A DNA stretch of 64,000 bases, from contig NZ_CP113977.2 of NCBI RefSeq assembly GCF_026870175.2, positions 3,596,001 to 3,660,000 on the forward strand, given 5' to 3'. How positions within the stretch are numbered: the first letter of the stretch is position 1; each line of letters starts with the position of its first letter. The notes beneath the pieces are model-generated. The model was not told the origin of the DNA. It ran no database searches and saw only the letters and a list, made by a program, of their open reading frames with translations. Positions 17,509 to 27,431 of the stretch are shown here, piece by piece. The DNA is from Flavobacterium aestivum. Lineage in GTDB: Bacteria; Bacteroidota; Bacteroidia; Flavobacteriales; Flavobacteriaceae. The translations under genes and the position numbers were made by a program.

Positions 17509-17662
17509 TAGATTGTTGGACTACTTGGATTATTCGATCATTCGATTATTGGATTACTTAGATTTAAACCTATAAAATAGTATACTCTAAAAAATCCAAA
17601 AGTCTAAAAATCCAACAATCTAAAAATCCAACAATCTAACAGTCTAACAATCTAAAAATCCA
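17509..17662. repeat. Operon-junction repeat cluster argE/argH
   Basis: Left half has words like GATTATTGGATTACTTAGATT; right half has five tandem variants of AATCTAAAAATCCAAC (about 17590-17660). The two halves are roughly inverse, so the gap can fold on itself. The longest junction spacer in the cluster. Confidence 0.6.
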
Positions 17663-17665
17663 ATT

Positions 17666-18946
17666 ATGAAACTTTGGGAAAAAGGAATACCAACCGACAA
17701 ACAAATTGAACATTTTACGGTAGGAAATGACAGGGAACTTGATTTGGTTTTGGCCAAATATGATGCCTTAGGCTCCATTGCCCACGCCAAAATGTTAGGG
17801 CAAATAGGTTTATTGACTAATGCTGAAACCGAATCTTTGGTCGTAGCCTTGAACGAAATCATACAAGACATCGCGAACGGGAATTTCGAAATCGAAGACA
17901 GCTTTGAAGACGTACATTCTAAAATTGAATATTTGCTAACAGTAAAACTTGGCGATGCCGGAAAAAAAATCCACACCGCACGTTCTAGAAACGATCAGGT
18001 TTTAGTCGATGTGAACTTATACTTGAAAGATGAAGTCAAAGAACTGAAAGAACAGGTAAAAACACTTTTTGATTTAATGATGGAATCGGCAGAAAAACAC
18101 CAAAATGTGCTATTGCCAGGTTACACTCATCTTCAAATTGCAATGCCTTCCTCTTTCGGGATGTGGTTTTCTGCCTATGCAGAAAGTCTTATAGACGACA
18201 TCACAATGCTAAATGCCGCTTTGAAAATAGTGGATCAAAATCCGCTGGGCTCAGCTGCAGGTTACGGAAGCTCATTCCCTATCAACCGAACATTTACAAC
18301 TCAGGAATTAGGTTTTGAAACCTTAAAATTCAACGCAGTTGCGGCACAAATGAGCCGTGGAAAATCGGAAAAGACAGTAGCTTTTGCCATGAGCAGTATA
18401 GCAGCTACACTTTCTAAATTCTCAATGGATGTGTGTTTGTACATGAGTCAAAATTTTGATTTTATAGGCTTGCCATCTCACTTAACCACAGGTTCCAGCA
18501 TTATGCCACACAAGAAAAACCCGGATGTTTTTGAGCTGATTCGTGGTAAATGCAATAAGATTCAAGCCTTACCGTATGAAATCACTTTAATTACCAACAA
18601 TCTGCCAAGCGGCTACCACAGGGATTTACAACTCTTGAAAGAAGGATTGTTTCCAGCCATACAAAACTTGAAAGCCTGTTTGGATATCGCTATTTTCTCT
18701 ATCAAAGACATCACGGTAAAAGACAATATTTTAAATGACCCAAAATACAATTATCTGTTTACAGTAGATACACTAAACGAAATGGTTGTAGCTGGAATGC
18801 CATTTAGAGATGCCTACAAAGCCGTTGCTGAGCAATTGGAAAACGGAACATATCAATCTCCAAAAGAAACCAAACATACACATGAAGGAAGCATTAATAA
18901 CCTTTGTCTAGCAGCAATAAAGGATAAAATGAAGAGTACCTATTAA
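17666..18946 (+). CDS. argH: Argininosuccinate lyase
   Basis: Splits argininosuccinate into arginine and fumarate, the last step. 426 residues of the fumarase/aspartase superfamily. Signature SSIMPHKKNPD at 277-287 contains the catalytic Ser; HTARSRNDQV near 103 and YTHLQIAMPSS near 153 are the other two conserved regions. Last gene of the cluster, followed by a terminator. Confidence 0.96.
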   Translation: MKLWEKGIPTDKQIEHFTVGNDRELDLVLAKYDALGSIAHAKMLGQIGLLTNAETESLVVALNEIIQDIANGNFEIEDSFEDVHSKIEYLLTVKLGDAGKKIHTARSRNDQVLVDVNLYLKDEVKELKEQVKTLFDLMMESAEKHQNVLLPGYTHLQIAMPSSFGMWFSAYAESLIDDITMLNAALKIVDQNPLGSAAGYGSSFPINRTFTTQELGFETLKFNAVAAQMSRGKSEKTVAFAMSSIAATLSKFSMDVCLYMSQNFDFIGLPSHLTTGSSIMPHKKNPDVFELIRGKCNKIQALPYEITLITNNLPSGYHRDLQLLKEGLFPAIQNLKACLDIAIFSIKDITVKDNILNDPKYNYLFTVDTLNEMVVAGMPFRDAYKAVAEQLENGTYQSPKETKHTHEGSINNLCLAAIKDKMKSTY

Positions 18947-18967
18947 TTCAAAAATCAATTAAGCAAG

Positions 18968-19002
18968 AAAAATCCATAAAATACATTTATGGATTTTTTT
19001 TT
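18968..19002 (+). terminator. Terminator of the arginine/proline cluster
   Basis: 13-bp perfect stem AAAAATCCATAAA / TTTATGGATTTTT with a 5-base loop, and a run of nine T at its 3' side. 22 bases past argH. Confidence 0.92.
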
Positions 19003-19135
19003 GTAACCTATTCTACCTTAAACCATTATTAAATAGCTAAAATCAATCATAAAAAAATCAATTATTTTAGCTAATAAAAATAGTATGCACGCATAGTTTT
19101 ACGTATTTTCACAAAAAATTAAAAAAAAAAATACC

Positions 19136-19699
19136 ATGAAATTAACACAAAAAATTACTTTACTATTATTTATTAGTTCTACACTATTTATCAGCTGTTC
19201 AAAAGACGATACAACTGCAACGGACAATACAACCATAAAAACCTTTAAAGATGTTACCTTTTCATTAGACCAATCAGAAGGATATGATGCAGGACTATAT
19301 TTTTCGACTGAATTAGGAAAATCATACAAAACAAAACAAATTGACGCTGCAATTCTACCAAAAATTGACATTGAATTTTATAGCAGCAGTGATAAATTAA
19401 ATTATTTCACCAGTCCAAATGATGGCGACTACGGTCTAAAAAATGCAACACTTTCATTATTCATTAATACCCAGAAAGACTTATTGACAATTGAGCAATT
19501 CAACAAAATCGAAAAAGGTTCAGATTTTGACGCTCTTAAAATAGATACAGATGATGACGACTCTTTTCCAGATAGTCAAATGCCAAATGTAGTATTGTTC
19601 AAAAATGCGGCTGGCAAAAAAGGGGCCATTTACATTAAATCGGTACACAGAGTTGGCTATGATCCTAGAATCGTAGTAGATATCAAAGTCCAAAAATAA
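19136..19699 (+). CDS. Lipoprotein of unknown function
   Basis: 187 residues with a lipoprotein signal ending FISCSKDD (Cys at about residue 21). The Ser-Lys-Asp-Asp after the Cys is usual for Bacteroidota lipoproteins. The mature part is beta-rich with an acidic patch (DTDDDDSFPD) near residue 140 that could bind calcium. Monocistronic, between two strong terminators. No family recognised. Confidence 0.82.
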   Translation: MKLTQKITLLLFISSTLFISCSKDDTTATDNTTIKTFKDVTFSLDQSEGYDAGLYFSTELGKSYKTKQIDAAILPKIDIEFYSSSDKLNYFTSPNDGDYGLKNATLSLFINTQKDLLTIEQFNKIEKGSDFDALKIDTDDDDSFPDSQMPNVVLFKNAAGKKGAIYIKSVHRVGYDPRIVVDIKVQK

Positions 19700-19723
19700 A
19701 ATACCAAACAATCCTATTGACTA

Positions 19724-19758
19724 AACCAATTTTTCAGAACTGAAAAATTGGTTTTTTT
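19724..19758 (+). terminator. Terminator after the 19136 lipoprotein
   Basis: 14-bp perfect stem AACCAATTTTTCAG / CTGAAAAATTGGTT with a 2-base loop and seven T at the end. Confidence 0.92.
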
Positions 19759-19869
19759 ATGCCTTATAATATACAATTGGAAACACTCACAAATGAGGAT
19801 CTATCCCTTAATTTATCCCTTTTCTAAAGAAGTATTTTTTCCAATTATTAATTAGTACAAAAAAAACTA

Positions 19870-19877
19870 TATATTTG
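19870..19877 (+). promoter_or_regulatory. Candidate -7 box for the DUF2157 pair
   Basis: TATATTTG, 22 bases before the ATG at 19900. No -33 TTG in the right place. Confidence 0.4.
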
Positions 19878-19899
19878 AGAAATATCTTAAATATATAGC

Positions 19900-20901
19900 A
19901 TGACGAATTTCGAGGAACAAGCAACTCAAACGCTTTTTGAAAAAAATCACATTACAGAAGAACAATTTGGAGCCATTCGGGAGTACCGAGGTTTGAATTT
20001 GTTTTCAGTTCACAACGAACTGAAATTATTACTATACCTTTCGATGTTAATGTTTACATCGGGGATTGGTATATTAATTTATCAAAACATAGACACAATT
20101 GGACATACTGCACTACTTGGATTATTGCTTTTAGTAACGTTAACTTGTTTTTATTTTTGTTTCAAAAAACATGAGGGCTTCAAAAAAGAAGAAGTACTAT
20201 TCTCCAATCCGCTTTATGATTACTTAGTACTTACAGCGGTTATACTGAGCTGTACATTTGTGGGATATTTGCAATTTCAATACCAAACTTTTGGAACCCA
20301 TTACGGATTGGCCACTTTGGTACCAACTGTTATCAGTCTTTTTTGTGCTTATTATTTTGACAATAAAAGTGTTTTATCCATAGGAATCACAGGGATGGCG
20401 GCTTATTTGGGACTCTCAGTAGATCCAAAACAAGTGTTTGAAAACGAAATGTTTGACAATCCCTATTTAAGTTATATTGGTTTAGCATTTGGATTGGTTT
20501 TGTTACTTTGGGCCTTGTATGCAATCAAAATCAATTTGAAAAAGCACTTCAATCTCGTTTATCTTACTTTCTCGTTGCATTTGGTTAGTTTAGCCTGTAT
20601 TGTAAATTTATTTGAAGATTACTATTGGTTACCTTTTGGAATAGTTTTAGGAATTACTGCCTACTACTTTTATAATTTAAGCTTTCAAATCAAGTCTATA
20701 TCTCTATTTATTTTTACTATTCTATACGGATATATAGGAATAAACATCTTATTTGTAAGAGTTATAGAATTAATAAAATTTGATGACCTATTCTTTTTAT
20801 TCATTTTCACCACTCCTTTTTATTTTATTGGTTCCATACTTGGATTTATAAAATTGATTAAACACTTCAACAAAAACACGACTGATGATAGTATACGATA
20901 A
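19900..20901 (+). CDS. DUF2157-type polytopic membrane protein
   Basis: 333 residues. A short cytoplasmic N-terminus with an EQFGAIREYRGL helix, typical of the DUF2157 start, is followed by roughly nine or ten hydrophobic segments from residue 45 to 325. No enzymatic motif. Its stop codon lies 17 bases inside the next gene, which has a similar plan, so the pair is translationally coupled and probably forms one complex. Function unknown. Confidence 0.8.
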   Translation: MTNFEEQATQTLFEKNHITEEQFGAIREYRGLNLFSVHNELKLLLYLSMLMFTSGIGILIYQNIDTIGHTALLGLLLLVTLTCFYFCFKKHEGFKKEEVLFSNPLYDYLVLTAVILSCTFVGYLQFQYQTFGTHYGLATLVPTVISLFCAYYFDNKSVLSIGITGMAAYLGLSVDPKQVFENEMFDNPYLSYIGLAFGLVLLLWALYAIKINLKKHFNLVYLTFSLHLVSLACIVNLFEDYYWLPFGIVLGITAYYFYNLSFQIKSISLFIFTILYGYIGINILFVRVIELIKFDDLFFLFIFTTPFYFIGSILGFIKLIKHFNKNTTDDSIR

Positions 20902-22072
20902 AACACTTTTAGACAACACATATATAGATGAAGAAGCCAATCGATTGAAGGAATCAGGCTTCATTAGTCAAGAACAATATAAAAGCATTCAAATTCAAAT
21001 ACCAAAGCTTAAAAGCCAAAAGAACATCTTCATCCAAATTCTTTTTTTCATTCTGGGCTTTATGTTGTATTCTTCTATTTGTGGAGTGCTATCGTTATTT
21101 GCGCTGAGTATTATAGACGATGCATATTTATTTTTCATCTATCTCTTTACTATAATTGGTTTTGGAGCCAAAGAGTTTATGTCAAGAGAAATGAAATATT
21201 TTGGTTTTGGCCTGGACGATGCTTTTATTGTGGGTGCCATATTAGCATTACTGATTGGAGTTGGTCTCACCTTTGAAAAAAATTATGATCCAGACTTTTT
21301 AGTTATCATAATAGTTATGGCAATCGTATCAAGTTTCTCCTATTTGCGATACCTCAATCTCCCATTAGCTCTACTCGCCTGTCTAGGAATAACAGGAAGT
21401 CTAGCTTACATTACATTCGAATATTTAATAATCGGGAAATCTATATTACCGTTTGTACTGCTTTTATTCTCTGGAGTTTGTTATTTCATTTTGAAAAAAA
21501 AGTTCCAAAGCTTAACTTCTCCCTATTATTACAAGGGATTAAAATTAGCTAAAGGCTACAGTTTAATTTTATTCTATCTCTCAGGAAATTATTATGTGGT
21601 AAGGGAATTAAATTACGGCCTATCAGGAGAATATTTTTATGATGGTGTAAGTCCTGAAATACCTTTTGCCATATTCTTTTGGGCTTTTACATTCATAGTT
21701 CCGGCAGTATACCTTGTATTCTCTTTGAAAAATAAAGATAGAATGATGCTATGGATAGGCTTTCTGGCACTTTGCTTTGCCTTTTTTACCTTTAGAATGT
21801 ATCATCATGTTTTACCGCCGGAAGTTGGCTTAACCATTGGAGGTTTGGTTGTATTTGCCTTTACTTATTTTGCCATAAAAAAGACAAAACATAAAGAAAA
21901 AGGAGTCACGTTCAAAGCTGATCGCTTTACCAATCCAAATGCTTTTGCCAATTTACAAACACTTATAGTCGCTTCGCAATTCGGACTTAAACCCGAAGCA
22001 AAAGTTGAGGAATCTCCAATGGAATTTGGCGGTGGTGGATTTAGTGGTGGAGGCTCAGGAGGAGAATTTTAA
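20885..22072 (+). CDS. Polytopic membrane protein with Gly-rich C-terminus, partner of 19900
   Basis: 395 residues. N-terminal soluble helix pair (EEANRLKESGFISQEQYKSI, like that of DUF2157), about ten membrane segments, a soluble tail from about residue 335 and a glycine-rich end (FGGGGFSGGGSGG). Such Gly-rich ends also occur in membrane proteins of the TPM/YgcG kind. It overlaps the preceding gene by 17 bases. Likely a paralogue-like partner; function unknown. Confidence 0.78.
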   Translation: MIVYDKTLLDNTYIDEEANRLKESGFISQEQYKSIQIQIPKLKSQKNIFIQILFFILGFMLYSSICGVLSLFALSIIDDAYLFFIYLFTIIGFGAKEFMSREMKYFGFGLDDAFIVGAILALLIGVGLTFEKNYDPDFLVIIIVMAIVSSFSYLRYLNLPLALLACLGITGSLAYITFEYLIIGKSILPFVLLLFSGVCYFILKKKFQSLTSPYYYKGLKLAKGYSLILFYLSGNYYVVRELNYGLSGEYFYDGVSPEIPFAIFFWAFTFIVPAVYLVFSLKNKDRMMLWIGFLALCFAFFTFRMYHHVLPPEVGLTIGGLVVFAFTYFAIKKTKHKEKGVTFKADRFTNPNAFANLQTLIVASQFGLKPEAKVEESPMEFGGGGFSGGGSGGEF

Positions 22073-22092
22073 AATCACACCAAACTATTTTT

Positions 22093-22150
22093 AGCAAAGA
22101 TGCTAATCACAAAGTTTAAAATATTTTACTTTGTGATTAGCGTCTTTACT
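22093..22150. terminator. Two-way terminator hairpin
   Basis: Long near-perfect inverted repeat: AGCAAAGATGCTAATCACAA and on at 22093-22115, matched at 22128-22150 with two mismatches, T tract after it on the + side. It lies between the convergent genes 20885 and ytxJ. Confidence 0.8.
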
Positions 22151-22199
22151 TTTTATATAAAACTCAATTTAACGAAAAGAATTATTCAGACTAATTAAC

Positions 22200-22589
22200 T
22201 TACAGTCTCTCCGCCAAATCCTTCGCATCAATATCACTATGCGAAGCATCATAAACTGATTTACCGTTTTTAATCAATAACACTTGTGGAGATTGGTGCA
22301 TCACTTGAAAACGATTTGCGATTTCATTGGAAACCTCACGGTATTCCAGCAAATCCAAAAAATAGGTATCAGTAGTATCAGCAGAATCAAACTCATTTTC
22401 AAATTGTCTCAAAGCCATTCTACTCACGCTGCAACGGGTGCTATGCTTAAAAATCGATACCGGTTTTTCATTTGATAGTGCAATAATTTCATTCAACTGA
22501 TTTAAATCTGTTAATGGAATCCAATTGATTTTACTAACTGCTGTTTTCTTTTCTTCAGAACTACCAAATAGGGAATTAAATATACTCAT
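22200..22589 (-). CDS. ytxJ: YtxJ-like bacillithiol-system redox protein (monothiol thioredoxin fold)
   Basis: 129 residues of thioredoxin-like fold. A single active-site Cys53 lies in HSTRCSVSRMA, and the cis-proline loop is QSPQVLL near residue 100. YtxJ proteins are proposed to remove bacillithiol from proteins (bacilliredoxin-like). Bacteroidota often make bacillithiol, which fits. No bshA, bshB or bshC is seen in this window. Confidence 0.85.
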   Translation of the reverse strand: MSIFNSLFGSSEEKKTAVSKINWIPLTDLNQLNEIIALSNEKPVSIFKHSTRCSVSRMALRQFENEFDSADTTDTYFLDLLEYREVSNEIANRFQVMHQSPQVLLIKNGKSVYDASHSDIDAKDLAERL

Positions 22590-22696
22590 TTTGTCGTTTT
22601 TTATGTCATTTTGTCTTTAAAAAGCTATAAAAACATAGCTAAAACCGTCAAATTGTCCATGATTTTACTATGGAACACCATTTGAAGATTATTTTG

Positions 22697-22723
22697 CAAA
22701 GTTAGCTTTTAGTGATTAGCCAA
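22697..22723 (-). promoter_or_regulatory. Candidate promoter for ytxJ
   Basis: Read on the reverse strand: TTG at 22723-22721, 16 bases, then TAACTTTG at 22704-22697. Spacing is one base under the usual range. The ytxJ start is about 107 bases further on. Confidence 0.4.
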
Positions 22724-22851
22724 TAGCCATTTGGCACTAGTTTTTTGAATAAAAAACAAAACAATATAGAAACCTATAGATTCGTGAATAATAACTACCA
22801 AATATCTATTGCCTTTTCACTAACAATTAATAACTCAAAAAATAAAAAACC

Positions 22852-25458
22852 ATGAACATAAATAAATTTACCATTAAATCACAGGAAGCTATACAGCTTT
22901 CGCAGCAACTGGTTCAGAGTTTGGGTCAGCAACAAATTGAGAACGAACACATTTTTAAAGCTATTTTTGAAGTAGATGAGAATGTAGCTCCGTTTATTTT
23001 GAAAAAACTCAATGTCAATGTACCATTGTTTTTACAAATTTTAGACAGTACAATTCAAAGTTTTCCAAGAGTTAGCGGAGGCGAAATACAGCTTTCCAGA
23101 GCAGCCAGCTCTGCATTGAACGAAGCGGAAATCATTGCAAAAAAAATGAATGACGAATACGTTTCAATAGAGCATTTAATACTTGCCATATTCGATTCTA
23201 AAAGCAAAGTAGCCCAAATCCTAAAAGACCAAGGTGTAACCGGAAAAGGACTCAAAGCAGCCATAGACGAATTACGAAAAGGCGAACGTGTAACCTCAGC
23301 CTCAGCCGAAGAAACTTATAATTCTTTGAACAAATACGCCAAAAACCTCAACGAATTGGCCAGAACCGGAAAACTCGATCCAGTAATTGGTCGTGACGAG
23401 GAAATTAGACGCGTACTGCAAATCCTTACCCGAAGAACCAAAAACAACCCAATGCTAGTGGGAGAACCTGGAGTGGGTAAAACCGCTATTGCCGAAGGTC
23501 TCGCACACCGTATTGTAGATGGCGATGTGCCTGATAACCTAAAAGACAAAATCGTATTTTCTCTTGATATGGGAGCCCTAATTGCTGGTGCCAAATACAA
23601 AGGGGAATTCGAGGAACGATTAAAATCAGTAGTCAAAGAAGTTATTGCTGCCGAAGGAGACATCGTATTATTCATTGACGAAATTCACACGCTTGTAGGT
23701 GCAGGTGGTGGCGAAGGTGCAATGGATGCAGCTAATATTTTGAAACCAGCTTTGGCTCGTGGAGAATTGAGAGCCATAGGTGCAACGACTTTAGACGAAT
23801 ACCAAAAATATTTTGAAAAAGACAAAGCCCTTGAACGTCGTTTCCAAAAAATCATCATCGAAGAACCAGATATCGAAAGTGCGATTTCAATCCTAAGAGG
23901 AATCAAGGAAAAATACGAAACACACCATAAAGTACAAATCAAGGACGACGCTATCATTGCAGCCGTAACACTATCGCAACGTTACATTTCCAATCGTTTC
24001 TTACCAGACAAAGCCATCGACTTAATGGACGAAGCGGCTTCTAAACTCCGTATGGAAATCAACTCCAAACCCGAGGAATTGGATGTTTTGGATAGAAAAA
24101 TCATGCAATTGGAAATCGAAATTGAAGCCATCAAACGCGAAAAAGACGAAAGCAAACTCAAAGTATTGGGATTGGAATTAGCCAATCTTAAAGAAGAGCG
24201 AAACGTGATTTACGCCAAATGGAAATCCGAAAAAGAAGTTGCCGATAATATTCAGGAAGTAAAAACCGAAATTGAAAATTTCAAATACGAGGCCGAACGT
24301 GCCGAACGTGATGGCGATTACGGTAAAGTAGCCGAAATTCGTTACGGAAAAATCAAGGAAGCTCAAGAACGATTAGATGTTTTTCAGAAACAATTAGCCG
24401 AAAATCAATCGGGAACTTCCTTAATAAAAGAGGAAGTAACCCGTGAAGACATTGCCGAAGTGGTGGCCAAATGGACAGGAATTCCTGTGATGAAAATGCT
24501 ACAGGGAGAAAAAGAAAAACTATTGCATCTTGAACAAGAATTGCACAAACGCGTTGTAGGTCAAGAAGAAGCCATCGAAGCTGTGAGCGACGCCGTACGT
24601 CGAAGCCGTGCAGGATTGCAGGATATGAAAAAACCAATTGGTACCTTCCTATTCCTTGGATCAACCGGAGTGGGAAAAACCGAATTAGCCAAAGCGCTAG
24701 CCGAATATCTTTTTGATGATGAGAATGCCATGACCCGAATTGACATGAGCGAATACCAAGAGCGCCACAGCGTGAGCCGTTTGGTGGGAGCGCCTCCAGG
24801 ATACATAGGTTATGAAGAAGGAGGTCAATTGACCGAAGCCGTACGAAGAAAACCTTATTCTGTTATTTTGCTCGACGAGATAGAGAAAGCCCATCCGGAC
24901 ACTTTCAATATCTTGTTGCAAGTACTCGATGAAGGACGTTTGACGGACAACAAAGGACGCTTGGCCGATTTTAAGAACACCATAATCATCATGACTTCCA
25001 ACATGGGAAGCCAAATTATACAGGATAAATTTGAGAATCTAAAAACAGGGGTCGAAGCAGCCACCGAATTGGCAAAAATAGAAGTAATGGGATTATTGAT
25101 GCAAACGGTACGTCCGGAATTCATCAACCGTATAGACGAGATAGTTATGTTCCGTCCGCTTACCTCAGCCAATATCGCCAGAATTGTGAGCTTACAACTC
25201 CATAACGTCACTCAAATGCTGGCTCAGCAAGGCATCTCGATAGACGCTACGCCGGAAGCCATAGCCTATCTGTCTGAGAAAGGTTATGATCCGCAATTTG
25301 GAGCTCGTCCCGTAAAAAGAGTAATTCAAAAAGAAGTCCTAAACCAACTCTCTAAAGAAATACTCGCAGGAAAAATTATTGCCGATAGCATAATCCTGCT
25401 CGATGAATTTGATGGGCAACTGGTTTTTAGAAACCAAACGGAGTTGACACACGAGTAA
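22852..25458 (+). CDS. clpB: ATP-dependent disaggregase ClpB
   Basis: 868 residues. N-terminal Clp repeat domain to about 145, first AAA+ module with Walker A GEPGVGKT near 203 and Walker [10 protein letters not shown] near 275, the coiled-coil M domain about 400-525 ([16 protein letters not shown] and [10 protein letters not shown] regions), second module with [12 protein letters not shown] near 605 and [13 protein letters not shown] near 675. With DnaK it rescues aggregated proteins after heat stress. ClpP-binding loop is not expected. Monocistronic; no HrcA or sigma-32 site was recognised. Confidence 0.97.
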   Translation: MNINKFTIKSQEAIQLSQQLVQSLGQQQIENEHIFKAIFEVDENVAPFILKKLNVNVPLFLQILDSTIQSFPRVSGGEIQLSRAASSALNEAEIIAKKMNDEYVSIEHLILAIFDSKSKVAQILKDQGVTGKGLKAAIDELRKGERVTSASAEETYNSLNKYAKNLNELARTGKLDPVIGRDEEIRRVLQILTRRTKNNPMLVGEPGVGKTAIAEGLAHRIVDGDVPDNLKDKIVFSLDMGALIAGAKYKGEFEERLKSVVKEVIAAEGDIVLFIDEIHTLVGAGGGEGAMDAANILKPALARGELRAIGATTLDEYQKYFEKDKALERRFQKIIIEEPDIESAISILRGIKEKYETHHKVQIKDDAIIAAVTLSQRYISNRFLPDKAIDLMDEAASKLRMEINSKPEELDVLDRKIMQLEIEIEAIKREKDESKLKVLGLELANLKEERNVIYAKWKSEKEVADNIQEVKTEIENFKYEAERAERDGDYGKVAEIRYGKIKEAQERLDVFQKQLAENQSGTSLIKEEVTREDIAEVVAKWTGIPVMKMLQGEKEKLLHLEQELHKRVVGQEEAIEAVSDAVRRSRAGLQDMKKPIGTFLFLGSTGVGKTELAKALAEYLFDDENAMTRIDMSEYQERHSVSRLVGAPPGYIGYEEGGQLTEAVRRKPYSVILLDEIEKAHPDTFNILLQVLDEGRLTDNKGRLADFKNTIIIMTSNMGSQIIQDKFENLKTGVEAATELAKIEVMGLLMQTVRPEFINRIDEIVMFRPLTSANIARIVSLQLHNVTQMLAQQGISIDATPEAIAYLSEKGYDPQFGARPVKRVIQKEVLNQLSKEILAGKIIADSIILLDEFDGQLVFRNQTELTHE

Positions 25459-25515
25459 ATAAACCCTCAGTTCGAGTGTCACGCTTTTTTGCGTGATGTA
25501 TCGAGAACAAATCTT

Positions 25516-25553
25516 AAAAAACTGCAAAGTGACAACGCTTTGCAGTTTTTTTT
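25516..25553 (+). terminator. Terminator after clpB
   Basis: Stem AAAAACTGCAAAG / CTTTGCAGTTTTT, 8-base loop, eight T. A nearly identical copy lies at 27143. Confidence 0.92.
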
Positions 25554-26129
25554 ATTTTCCAAAGTCATAATACGCATTTGTAATCCGAGTTCATTCCAAT
25601 GCCTTGTCTATATGCTTTTTTATCTTATTATTCATAGTAATAATTGCTCATTTACTGTTTTCATAACTTTTTAACAACTGGTAACAAATCAGTTATAAAA
25701 ACAATCTGTTATTGTCTTGTGTAAACAATATATATAAATGTAGTATTTTTACAAATAAGAATAATAGCTCTTTTTTGTTTTATAATAAAAATAATACAAA
25801 ATAAAACAAAAGTAATTGCGTTTCAATTTTATGTATGATCTCGAAAAACAATTTTTGAGACAATCGGTCTGATTGTGTCAGACCATTACAAGTTGGCAGA
25901 AAATTTACTCAATCTACCAAGTAGAATTGGCGTTCGAAAGTCAAAAAATAATTGGTATTGGCAAATTAATATCACATCTCTTAAATAATCATGAGTATTT
26001 TAAAGAAGTATATTAATTTCACAAAGTAAAGGATGCCAAGGGCGGAACAAATCTAACTAAAAACATTTGTACCTAAAGTTTTCGTCCTTAAAATGGCAAA
26101 TATTTTGCAAAGGGAAATATAATAAAATT
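25554..26129. other. Non-coding stretch before the 26130 lipoprotein
   Basis: No gene is supported. A perfect hairpin GGTCTGA, 5-base loop, TCAGACC lies at 25866-25884. The rest is AT-rich without a consensus promoter. The DNA between the two matching terminators (25516 and 27143) includes this stretch and one lipoprotein gene. Confidence 0.5.
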
Positions 26130-26975
26130 ATGAAAAAGTTAAAAAGTTCTTTAAAAATTGGTTTAATTGGCATATTCTGTAGTATATTCTTTCTAGCTTG
26201 TACAAAAGATGACACTCAAGTACAAGAAACCAAAAGTATAGATAAAACAATGTCCAATAAAGGTATAAGCAAAGTTACAAACAAAACATTATCTACCAAT
26301 AAAATAGCTCCTACTGCACAATTAGTTCAAACTATTTGTGATATTACTGGTCCAACAGTAACATCAACTGGCGTAGCTGTCGTAGCAGCTGGCTCTACCG
26401 CAAGTTATAGCTATACAAATAATACAGGTTCAGCAAGTAATATTGTTTGGACACTGACCCCAAGCCCAGCTGGAAGTGCTACTTATGTTGCTAATGGAGC
26501 TAACATAACTATAACTTACCTAGCAAATTTTGCAAGTGGTACTTTAACCGCAGCTGGTTCGGGTGGAACAGCACAAACTTGTAATACTGTATTAAATATA
26601 ACCAACTCAGGTAGTGGAGCCAATTGTAGTTGTACTCCAGTTATGACAATGTCATACATCTGCAGAGGAAGTTCTTCAACAAGTTTAGGAGGCTTCGTAA
26701 GTCTTAAATCTCCAACGAATTGTCAAGTAGATTGGAGTACAGTTGAAAAAATTGATCTTGATTTAAGCGGAGCAGTAATTTTCGAATTTGATTCCCCTTT
26801 AAGCGGATTAAACAATGGAACATTATATCCACCCTTCATTCCTGATCCAAGCGGTTTAATTGTAAATGAATTCTATTACCAAGGTTGTTTGCCAAGTGTA
26901 TCTTGCAAAGCAAAGATTTACTTCAATAATGGTTGCCCTGCGAAAAGCCTAACCGTAACAGCAGTAGGTGGCTAA
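26130..26975 (+). CDS. Lipoprotein with Ig-like domain and Cys-rich C-terminus
   Basis: 281 residues from the ATG at 26130; an earlier in-frame ATG at 26067 is less likely because only the later one gives a signal peptide (MKKLKSSLKIGLIGIFCSI, then FLACTKDD with lipobox Cys). Residues about 75-150 are Thr/Ser/Ala-rich with alternating strands (IVWTLTPSPAG), like a PKD or Ig-like repeat. The C-terminal half has about ten Cys (CSCTPVMTMSYICRG), suggesting disulfides outside the cell. Function unknown. Ends 168 bases before a copy of the clpB terminator. Confidence 0.78.
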   Translation: MKKLKSSLKIGLIGIFCSIFFLACTKDDTQVQETKSIDKTMSNKGISKVTNKTLSTNKIAPTAQLVQTICDITGPTVTSTGVAVVAAGSTASYSYTNNTGSASNIVWTLTPSPAGSATYVANGANITITYLANFASGTLTAAGSGGTAQTCNTVLNITNSGSGANCSCTPVMTMSYICRGSSSTSLGGFVSLKSPTNCQVDWSTVEKIDLDLSGAVIFEFDSPLSGLNNGTLYPPFIPDPSGLIVNEFYYQGCLPSVSCKAKIYFNNGCPAKSLTVTAVGG

Positions 26976-27142
26976 TAAATAAAATCCTTCGATGACAAAT
27001 ATTTTTACAACTAAAACATAATTGAGAGAAGTACAAAGTAAAATTAGACCAACAAGTCTTGACTATGAATTAGTATTTAAAAATCCTAGGAATATAATTT
27101 ACACAGCCTCACAGCTACAAATAACATCTTTTTATAAACTTT

Positions 27143-27178
27143 AAAAACTGCAAAGTAACAACGCTTTGCAGTTTTTTG
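27143..27178 (+). terminator. Terminator, near-identical copy of the clpB one
   Basis: AAAAACTGCAAAG, 8-base loop, CTTTGCAGTTTTTT. Differs from 25516-25553 by one base in the loop and by the length of the T tract; similarity continues a few bases outward (TTAAAAA before). Confidence 0.88.
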
Positions 27179-27183
27179 TTTTT

Positions 27184-27295
27184 AGGAGCAAAGACATTGG
27201 TGTTTGCATCAACAGTAGTCCCGCTGTCATTCCAATCTTTTTAATCTCGTCCCAAAAGCCGAGATTAAAAAGGATTTTCCCTTCCATCGGGGCTA
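27184..27295. repeat. Interspersed intergenic element, copy 1
   Basis: 112 bases beginning AGGAGC and ending CCATCGGGGCTA. The middle holds a 13-base perfect inverted repeat CTTTTTAATCTCG (27237-27249) / CGAGATTAAAAAG (27260-27272). A second copy at 59795-59936 shares TTTAGGAGC at the start, TCC(A/C)GCTGT inside, and TTTTC..T.CCATC.GGGCTA at the end. The wording is like an element I recall from many Flavobacterium genomes; that memory is unchecked. Confidence 0.65.
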
Positions 27296-27394
27296 GACAA
27301 GAACTACATTAATTAACAATCCTATTAATTTGAAAAGCAGTAAACAAATGAAATACTAATTTTATTATTTAGTAAGAATATTTCAATACATTTG

Positions 27395-27418
27395 ATAATA
27401 ATAATAATAATAATAATA
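27395..27418. repeat. ATA trinucleotide microsatellite, 8 units
   Basis: Eight tandem ATA units, outside any gene, 114 bases before the 27532 gene. Possible slippage site; no function seen. Confidence 0.85.
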
Positions 27419-27431
27419 CAAAACAAAACTT

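Noticed and set aside
24353..25014. Long reverse-strand ORFs inside clpB
   Set aside because: Shadows of a conserved coding region; the clpB frame has all ClpB motifs.
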